This document shows positions 57,446 through 64,000 of a DNA stretch of 64,000 nt, in pieces (within the stretch, counting starts at the first letter, position 1; the number at the start of each line of letters is the position of its first letter). The position numbers and the translations under genes were made by a program. Origin of the DNA: Apiospora phragmitis. Its lineage: Eukaryota > Ascomycota > Sordariomycetes > Amphisphaeriales > Apiosporaceae. The notes beneath the pieces are model-generated. The model saw only the letters and a program-made list of their open reading frames with translations, was not told where the DNA came from and did not search any database. The stretch is from the NCBI GenBank assembly GCA_038363925.1, contig JAQQWL010000016.1, positions 310,001-374,000 of the forward strand, read 5' to 3'.

Positions 57446-58175
57446 GTTGAGGGTTGGCTTGGTGGTTTGGTTGTTGCTTAGGCTTTTTGCCGTAGAGGTC
57501 TGTAGAAGTGGTTGTGCAAGAGGAGTAGTAGGGTTGTTATATCGTCTCTGCGTATGTTGCAAGGTGTGGAATGTTCGTCATCAGGTCATCAAGATGTTGT
57601 TGTTTCTGGAAGTATTTGTAGCCCATCCGTCAAAACAATTGCCCCGCCAAAGCAGGGAACTCGAAGGTTAAGAGGTGACGTCACAGGCGCTCTTTGTTAG
57701 AGGTTAGCTTGTTTCAAAACATCATAGGGCTGACGGAAGACCATCCACCGTCCATCATCCTTCGAGATCGACAATCTGTCTATTATTATATATATAATAA
57801 ACAGTTCTGGTATCGAAACGTGTTCCTACTCGTAAAAAGACTGATTGCATCCAATGCATATTGCGTAATCGCGCGTGCTATTGTTATCGTTGTTGTTGTC
57901 ACGCCGTGAGGCTTTCTCTCCATCTTCACGTTGTCTAAAGTGGCGAGAAGGCAAGCCCGCCTCGAGAAACAAACATTTGATTACTATTAACAGTGATTGA
58001 ACAACTAGGTAGGCCGTATCTACCAAAAAACCTGAATCTATGGTTGAACAGGTGGTAAAATCATGGGGGAACCCCTAATTTGAAGATGTACGCTCTCTCT
58101 TGCCCACTCCCGTACGCCCTCCTCCTGTGTCAGTTCCAGTCCCCGTCTGTTCATGAATCCGCTTGCAGAAGTGTG
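57446..58175. other. Spacer between tandem minus-strand genes
   Basis: Upstream of the LEA-like gene; includes an AT run of TATATA type at about 57,787-57,799. No gene is seen. Confidence 0.4.
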
Positions 58176-58559
58176 CTAGCAGCCATACACGTTAATCGCG
58201 CTTAATGCTAGACTTCCCGCCTGCTCATTCCAGAAAATTTGACAATATGCAATAACGACTCCGTCATCACGCTTCTTTGCGATAGACGCCGGTTGGACGC
58301 CGCTGAACTCGGAAGCCTTCTTGGCTGTCGTCATGTCAACCGACTCCCACCACTGGCAAGTCGAATTTGGCCCGTCAATTCGAAGGAAGCTGCGATATAC
58401 GTGGTTGGTGAATCCAATCTCTTGGTCCCGATAGAAGGTCATGACGGCTTCGACCGCCGTGTCGTCACAATTCGGTTGAGTTGAGAAATGAAGGGTCATT
58501 TCGCCAGCTACTCGTGCGGCCGCCACGAGAAACGGTAGAACGACGCTATGTAACTTCAT
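58176..58559 (-). CDS. Small secreted protein with four cysteines
   Basis: A 127-residue frame from the ATG at 58559. The N-terminus MKLHSVVLPFLVAAARVAG is a signal peptide; the mature part is about 108 residues. It has exactly four Cys (31, 68, 106 and 127, the last being the C-terminal residue), enough for two disulfides, and one N-glycosylation site (NST, 65-67). No known domain. The gene has its own TATA-type element about 200 bases upstream. Size, secretion and even Cys number make it a candidate effector or antimicrobial-type protein, but that is inference. A poorly conserved, lineage-specific gene is also possible. Confidence 0.65.
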   Translation of the reverse strand: MKLHSVVLPFLVAAARVAGEMTLHFSTQPNCDDTAVEAVMTFYRDQEIGFTNHVYRSFLRIDGPNSTCQWWESVDMTTAKKASEFSGVQPASIAKKRDDGVVIAYCQIFWNEQAGSLALSAINVYGC

Positions 58560-58700
58560 GGCACAGGTTGCGGTGAAGTCAAAATATGTATCAACTTCGA
58601 CTGATTACTCGATGGTAGATGGTGATACGGTATTGGTAAAGGAGCGACTTGGCCTAAATGAAAGACTGCGGCGAGCAGGTGATGGGTTCAACGAGTGACT

Positions 58701-58718
58701 GCTGCTGCTGCTGCTGCT
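58701..58718. repeat. (GCT)6 trinucleotide repeat
   Basis: Six perfect GCT units in the upstream region of the small secreted protein gene. Confidence 0.9.
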
Positions 58719-58760
58719 AATGGAAGATAGTGTCCCTCTCACATGAGACTCTTCGCTTCA

Positions 58761-58770
58761 TATTTATATA
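58761..58770 (-). promoter_or_regulatory. TATA-like element of the small secreted protein gene
   Basis: On the minus strand the sequence reads TATATAAATA, about 200 bases upstream of the ATG at 58559. Good match to a TATA box; the transcription start was not determined. Confidence 0.4.
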
Positions 58771-59404
58771 CTACCACTGGCTGGCGAAGACACTTGTCTG
58801 GTCATCATATCATTTGCCCTGTCCTGCAGTGCTCGCAGTGTCCACCCTCCAACAAGCCAGGAACCGAAATTAGAGAATGCTATCAACACTGGTAGATGAT
58901 ATGCATCAGCTGTGGTATTGAAATGAACCAAGAGCTTGATTGGCTAGAGCATTGAATATCAGCCGGATGCGACCTGTTGGTCACGTTCTTGCAGCAGTCA
59001 CAGGGGGTTACCATACGGTTCCAAAGCTATTGGTAAACTGAAAACGGGAACCGTACCTTTCCCCTGCCTCGTAAAAGCAATTTGCAGTATGCAGTTGGTT
59101 CACGGCCAAGAATGGTTCATCTCGTTTCAGTTGTCATTTCTGGTTCGACGCCGACAACCTCTGATCTCTTTGAGTTCAGGTCTGCCTAAGAGACTGTCAT
59201 CTACGATCGGACATCCGATGCAAGGGTCTTGTTTTTTGTTTTTTGATTGAATTGTCAATTGTACAAACACCCAGAACTCCCTGAATTCAACAAGACCTGG
59301 ACCAGCCGCGAGCCAGAGTGTTTTGCTCCTACCTTCCGGAAGCCCCTGATAAACCCTTCCTTCAGGCACCCAGCCAACCGGCCAACCAACCAGGCCAGGC
59401 TGGT

Positions 59405-60201
59405 TCATTTCATCTTATCCTCGTCCCTGACCCAGCATCCCGCAAAACCAACAAATGTCTTGGTCGGCGCGACCTCGCCCTCCACCGCCCTCTCGGGCGC
59501 GTCTAGGAGGTACTGGGAGCAGTGCTCCGTGTGAAAGGGTTCCGCGACGACGCTGTCGACGGCCGCCCGCGTCTCGAACAGCGCGACAAACTGCTTGCGC
59601 CACATCATGGCGCAGTGGTTGACGTGGTCGCGCCGCGACGTGTAGTAGTACTCGAGCTCCCCGAGGGCCTCGCCGGCCGGCTCGACGCGTTGCGTCAGCG
59701 CTGCGTCGTGGTACGCCGCCGAGCTGCCGTCCTCCTCGTACTCGGCCACGAAGTCGGCGTCGTAGCAGGGCGCCGGTACCCAGTTGTTGAGCAGCACGTC
59801 GTATCGGCAGCCGTGGGAGCGCGCCTCCTGCGTGGAGTTGCCGCAGGTCAGGTACGTGGCCCCCGTCGTGATGTTGACCCGGTGCTGTTGTTGATCGTGG
59901 GTAGCCAAGGCGCTGGTGCTGTTCACACTCGTTGGTGATGGCGCGCATTCTACTGCTACGTCGTTCGACGGGGTGTTCGATAGCATGACCAAACCCCAGA
60001 AAGAGAGGTTGTAATGATCACCACGATGTATGATACTATGTGAATTGAGAGCATGCGACGTTGGCAGCATGTCGCTTTTGTTGGTCCAGACTGCTGAAGT
60101 TGGGGTCTGGGACTTTCAGCGACCAATATTGGATCATCCGAGAACTCTGCATACTTGAGAAAGGGTTGATATTGGATTTCCATATATCTATTTGGTGCCA
60201 T
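59405..60201 (-). CDS. Fungal type II membrane protein of unknown function (one apparent 1-nt deletion)
   Basis: From the ATG at 60201, adding one base to the run of four at 59994-59997 gives 265 residues. Residues about 1-48 are cytosolic; one transmembrane helix follows (MLSIHIVSYIVVIITTSLSG). The outer part holds YLTCGNSTQEARSHGCRYDVL, NNWVPAPCYDADFVAEYEED, LEYYYTSRRDHVNHCAMMW and FHTEHCSQYLLDAPE, ending FVGFAGCWVRDEDKMK. This His-Cys pattern recurs in many uncharacterised ascomycete proteins, sometimes beside metabolite clusters, and is reminiscent of, but not the same as, the HxxHC motifs of UstYa-type (DUF3328) proteins. There is no cluster here. Three N-glycosylation sites fit a lumenal or extracellular C-terminus. 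Confidence 0.65.
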
Positions 60202-60747
60202 GATTTTCGGTGTGGGTGTAGAGTTGTGAGGGCTGTCGATAACTGGTTCGACCAAGTACTTGATCGAGTATTTCAATCCTATGTCTCCGGGACGGATTGG
60301 CGAGTTTCAGCAGGTTCTAATCAACCCCCTTTGTTTCCTAATACTTCTGTAGTCACTGGTAATAAGTACGATATCAGAATTTCGAATTCGAGTTCAAGAA
60401 GTTGTTCGCAAAGACAAAAGGTGAAGAGAACACCCGCCTGTGGGCTGCTGGCCAATTCCTACCTATCGCCGTCACTATGAGCGCAGCAGCATCACATTCA
60501 TCCGATATAACTGAAGAGCTGAAACTGAGGCAAATGGTAAGTCATATCCATGACCAGAGTCTCTATCTGGATTGATGAAGCAATTAACTTCGCTGCCCAT
60601 CGTCGTTTCATGATTTACAACTCTATGCGGGTGCTTAGACCATGAAACAGCCCCCCGCCATGATCAACCTGGGGTTTCTCGGAACGCATGTCTCCGCCGC
60701 TAACTCCTGAGACTCCCTAACCTAACCTGCTAACCTAGCCCCCTCAA
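60202..60747. other. Spacer between tandem minus-strand genes
   Basis: Upstream of the type II membrane protein gene and downstream of the RNA-ligase-like gene; nothing is seen. Confidence 0.45.
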
Positions 60748-61875
60748 TCACCACGGGCTTTCGATGTTCAGTCTCTTCAACTTGACTGCGTTCTTCGTGG
60801 GACGGGATCCCATGACGGTCTGACCGTCCATGCTCATGTAGACGACTCCCAAGTCCGCACGCGCCGCTTCGCCCAACATAATCTCGCTCAGCCCGTATCG
60901 GCCCAAGTCGGGAACTAGTTGCAAACCCAGCCACTTGGCGAAGACTCGGGTCTGCTGGAGTGACAGCCGTTTCTGTTGGTCGATATCCCAGACTGCGAAG
61001 ATCTTGAATTGGTTATGAGGTCGTGCTCCCTTGGGCGTCATGACTGATCTTGTGACCCAGATAACACCCTCGATAGCAATGTTCTTCCTCTTGAGCTTGC
61101 TCAGCTTCGTGGGAACATTCATGCGCGAGAGCGAATCCCATATGGTGTTGTTTCCGGTATCGCGGAAGTCGATGGTCTCGGTGCAGATCCCCATGCGCGC
61201 ATCAGGAAGGACGCCGCGGCCTACGGCGGGTCGTCGCTCGATGGCCTTGGCCCAGGCCGAGCCGTTCTGGACCATGTAGATGAACATCGGCAGTCGGTTG
61301 GGCATGGCCGGCGTGGCCTGCCAGATGCTGGGCCAGTTCGCCTGGTTCCAGAAGATCTCGGGCGATTCGTCGGCAAAGGGGACGGTGGTGCTCGGTACGA
61401 AGGCGGGCCGTTCGCCGAGTAAGGCATTGGGATCCGAAGGCTGCCACTTCCTCACACCGAAGCCGCGGGATTGACGGGACTGCGGCCGCTCAACTGTGCC
61501 TGCCTTGAGGGCGGATTTCCTGTCCTTGTCCTTGTTGACAACTTGGTGTACTTTGCCGTAGACGTCGGGGAAACGAGCGAGCTTGACGAGAAGGCCAGCA
61601 GACACTTGGCCATGAACCATGGTAGGCTTGACGTGGACTCCGCGGACCCCGGCTTCGTCCTCTTCGACATCGGTATGTGCAGTATGCTGAAGGATTACGT
61701 TGTTCGCGTCGACGAACACGAAGGCATCCACGGGGAATATCATAACATGCTCTTCGACCTTGAACTTGCCTGTTTTCACGGCGCAAGGGAGGTTGCCAAC
61801 AACCACTGCCATCTCATATTCAGAGCAGTTGGCAATAGTTTTGATCGTCACGATCTCTCCCACGTACATAGACAT
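60748..61875 (-). CDS. RNA ligase-like protein (DRB0094/Rnl5 type) lacking catalytic lysines
   Basis: 375 residues from the ATG at 61875; the frame is open further upstream but has no ATG there. The order matches DRB0094-type RNA ligases. An N-terminal OB-like domain (EIVTIKTIANCSEYEMAVVV, KTGKFKVEEHVMIFPVDAF, MVHGQVSAGLLVKLARFPDV) is followed by RPAFVPST and then an adenylyltransferase-like part: MFIYMVQNGSAW (about 197-208, place of motif I), GICTETIDFRDTGNNTIWDS (motif III region), IAIEGVIW (Glu269, motif IV), FKIFAVWDID and VVYMSMDGQ (344-352, motif V). In active enzymes motif I is KxDGS with the AMP-accepting Lys, and motif V carries Lys. Here these positions read V-Q-N-G-S and VYMS. It may bind RNA or nucleotide without ligating. 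The alignment is by eye. Confidence 0.6.
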   Translation of the reverse strand: MSMYVGEIVTIKTIANCSEYEMAVVVGNLPCAVKTGKFKVEEHVMIFPVDAFVFVDANNVILQHTAHTDVEEDEAGVRGVHVKPTMVHGQVSAGLLVKLARFPDVYGKVHQVVNKDKDRKSALKAGTVERPQSRQSRGFGVRKWQPSDPNALLGERPAFVPSTTVPFADESPEIFWNQANWPSIWQATPAMPNRLPMFIYMVQNGSAWAKAIERRPAVGRGVLPDARMGICTETIDFRDTGNNTIWDSLSRMNVPTKLSKLKRKNIAIEGVIWVTRSVMTPKGARPHNQFKIFAVWDIDQQKRLSLQQTRVFAKWLGLQLVPDLGRYGLSEIMLGEAARADLGVVYMSMDGQTVMGSRPTKNAVKLKRLNIESPW

Positions 61876-63342
61876 GGTCGGTAGGATGCATGCAGGCGGG
61901 ATCTGATGGTTGCGTTTAGAAAGGCCAGCTACAAGGCGAGAGTGGTCGCCAGATGGTGCATTGCACGCGACTTTGCATTTGGCAAGAGAATGGAAATGAT
62001 ACCAGTTTTCAACTATTTCTGGGATTCTGATTGTCCGTTGGTGGGTGAAGTGATTGTTGTTGCCAAAAACCAAAACCAATAGGGGCGACCACAATCGAAG
62101 GTACTTTAAGCAACCATAACACCCTCTGATTCAACTTTTACCGAGTCACAGTGCAGATAGATTTTTGAGACACAAATATCTTCATATCAATATCGATATC
62201 TATAGACAAATCTGAGCGTTATATCCATTTTACTTTTCGCTAATCGTGGGTTTTCATTAGATCGCGAACGACACACTTCGGAATTTGTTTACTGAAGTGT
62301 GTCAGAGGCTACCTTAGGTGATGCATCCACCCATCGCGGTCAAAAGGAAAGCGAAGCGCCGCATCTGGGCTGGGTGATTTCGTCATGGCTGGTACGATGG
62401 CAACCATTACTAGCAATACTAAGATTGCTAATAAAATCATTGCTAATCACATTGCGTACCTATCATAATAATCTGCAGATAGAGAAATACCATCCCGAAG
62501 TCCAACACAAACGGCCTTCAGGGTCCAAAAGGCTACAGGGCTGGGGTGGTAAGCTGCAGTGCTGCAGTTCCAAGTCTTAGCTGGACTGACCCCACTAACC
62601 TAGAACTATGTAAGCGTACAACTGAGTCGCAACCCGCGAACTTGTCGATCAACAATCGTATCAACAACGCTCTAGGCTTCGCCTACCTCATGCAGCCATT
62701 GCTATCGAATATCCGATTCAGGATTAGTGCCCCCAGCATGACGAGCGATGGATCATGTCATGGACAAAAGGCACGGCGAGGTGGGGTTGATAAAAGTCTC
62801 GTGGGACTCGGCGCCGGTTCACGGCCGGTTCTTATCTCTCTAACTAGAGCCAGTTAACGCTTATCAGTGGAATGAGGGGTAGGACTTTTAGGGGCTACAC
62901 CACCTAGGCTCGTCACGACTTGACATGTATTACCATGCCGGGCCTGCTGGCTAGTGATGATCATTGACCACGGGAGGGATGCCATGAATAATATCGATGA
63001 TTGGCGTTGAACACCTTATCGTTAGGTAACCAACCCTTTCGAAAAACCCTGCCTTCAACGAGATTGGACCTTGGAAGCCTCGAGGTTTATCGGCTTTTAG
63101 GCATGTCAAGCTTTCAACCGTCCCGAATGGCTAGGATTTCCTCATCGAGACATGGCTTCCTCACACCCGAGCATCCACATGGCCTGCTCTATATCAAGGG
63201 CGGCCTCGCCAGCTAGATCCCCTATGTGATGAATCCATTTTGCCTCGTCCTTTCTTGACTCAATACTTTCGCGTCTCTTCATCCTTCACTGTATACTGTA
63301 CTTGACCAAGACAAGAGACAAGGCTCATCCAGACGTGTCACG
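61876..63342. other. Divergent upstream region, 1.5 kb
   Basis: Between the RNA-ligase-like gene and the copper amine oxidase gene. No supported gene; AT-rich near 62,150-62,260. Confidence 0.45.
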
Positions 63343-64000
63343 ATGGTCTCCGCAGTTACGAAACCCGACTTGCACCCCTTTGACCCTTTGACGGCGGGGG
63401 AAATTGAAGCAGCCATCTCTATCGCGAAGAAGGCCCATGGCGAGGTTCTCTTCAATGTCGTGTCTCTTCACGAGCCGCGCAAGGCGGAGATGATGAAATG
63501 GCTCCAAGACTCGGCAAACCTCCCCAAACCTGCCAGGGTTGCCGATGTCGTTGTAATCGCCCCGGGCGGCAAAGTCTACGATGGTTTGATCGATCTGCAG
63601 GAAGGGAACATCACCAAATGGGAGCTGCTAGAGGGTCTCCAACCCATCGTGAGTTCATCCCCCCTTCTTCACCTCGCTGCCCTTGTAAGAAAGATATACT
63701 AACTAGAGGGTTCTAGATCACCATGGAAGAACTTCAGGCAGTGGAGCATGTCTGCCGGAAAGACCCCAAGGTCATTGAGCAGTGCGAGATCAGCGGTATC
63801 CCCAAAGAAGACATGCACAAGGTCTACTGTGACCCCTGGACTATCGGGTACGACGAGCGTCACGGTAATACAATCCGGTTGCAACAGGCGCTCATGTACT
63901 ACCGACCCAATCCGGATGATTGTCAATACGCCTATCCTTTGGACTTCTGCCCTATATACGATGGCGAGAAGAAGGCTATTATTAATATCGACATCCCGAA
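63343..64000 (+). CDS. Copper amine oxidase, 5' part (continues past the window)
   Basis: Exon 1 63343-63648 and exon 2 from 63717 to beyond the edge (intron 63649-63716, donor GTGAGT, branch ACTAAC-like, acceptor TAG) give the first 196 residues. The sequence matches the N2 and N3 domains of fungal copper-containing amine oxidases: HPFDPLTAGEIEAAISIAKK, LFNVVSLHEPRKAEMM, VVVIAPGGKVYDGLIDL, then HKVYCDPWTIGYDER and YRPNPDDCQYAYPLDFCPIY. Full-length enzymes are about 650-700 residues, form dimers and oxidise primary amines to aldehydes with release of ammonia and hydrogen peroxide. The topaquinone Tyr and the copper His ligands lie in the missing part, so activity cannot be judged here. Confidence 0.9.

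Larger units (their letters stand above)
58560..59404. other. Promoter side of the small secreted protein
   Basis: Holds the TATA-like element and the (GCT)6 tract listed separately; no gene is supported. Confidence 0.45.

Noticed and set aside
59405..60201. Calling the type II membrane protein UstYa (DUF3328)
   Set aside because: The paired HxxHC motifs of UstYa are not present in that form, and no RiPP precursor with repeated core peptides is nearby.
1..64000. CRISPR arrays, prophage or other prokaryotic defence systems
   Set aside because: No regularly spaced repeats; the whole window has fungal gene structure.

Overview
The window is nuclear DNA of a filamentous ascomycete (Pezizomycotina, most likely a Sordariomycete). 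Genes carry short GT-AG introns of about 50-125 bp with CTAAC/CTGAC-type branch points and are spaced by 0.3-7 kb. The gene types fit: a Zn2Cys6 regulator, an RTA1-type membrane protein, a multi-exon cytochrome P450, a Ste20 kinase, a vigilin-type KH protein, a MET10-type sulfite reductase flavoprotein and a copper amine oxidase. There is no operon structure and no prokaryotic signal.

Layout. 0-6 kb: a DmpA-type aminopeptidase and an SDR dehydrogenase with a mitochondrial-looking N-terminus. 7.5-10.8 kb (minus): STE20-type PAK kinase. 10.8-18.4 kb: gene-free stretch. 18.4-22.3 kb: multi-KH vigilin/Scp160 protein. 22.7-24.9 kb (minus): a ten-exon P450 that reads cleanly. 25.4-27.1 kb (minus): an unrecognised tail-anchored protein. 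27.4-30.6 kb (minus): sulfite reductase alpha subunit, divergent from a nitrilase-family hydrolase (31.7-32.7 kb). 33-37 kb: a Cys-rich protein and an AT-rich patch with degraded or small lineage-specific genes. 37.1-40.6 kb (minus): Zn2Cys6 regulator and RTA1-like protein. 41.7-44.1 kb: secreted Cys-rich protein and thioesterase-like protein. 44.6-49.7 kb (minus): conserved unknown, TFIIH subunit Tfb2, TANGO2/NRDE protein. 51.2-53.2 kb: a heavily interrupted conserved unknown. 54.6 kb: tRNA-like Pol III unit. 54.9-60.2 kb: deaminase, an epimerase C-terminal fragment, a LEA-like small protein, a small secreted protein and a type II membrane protein. 60.7-61.9 kb (minus): a protein resembling DRB0094-type RNA ligases but without the catalytic lysines. 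63.3 kb to the edge: 5' part of a copper amine oxidase.

The genes do not form one pathway; this is an ordinary mixed chromosomal segment with some accessory islands (33-37 kb, 53-60 kb). The strongest pattern across the window is technical. At least ten genes, including normally single-copy housekeeping genes (MET10, TFB2, vigilin, STE20), are broken by one-base gains or losses, mostly in short runs of one base, and adding or removing one base restores the family sequence every time. I read these mainly as sequence errors, not pseudogenes, and give each position. The in-frame stops at 35,993 and 52,201 and the truncated epimerase are different in kind and may be real decay. I found no convincing new multi-gene system. 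The most interesting single gene is the RNA-ligase-like protein that seems to have lost its active site.
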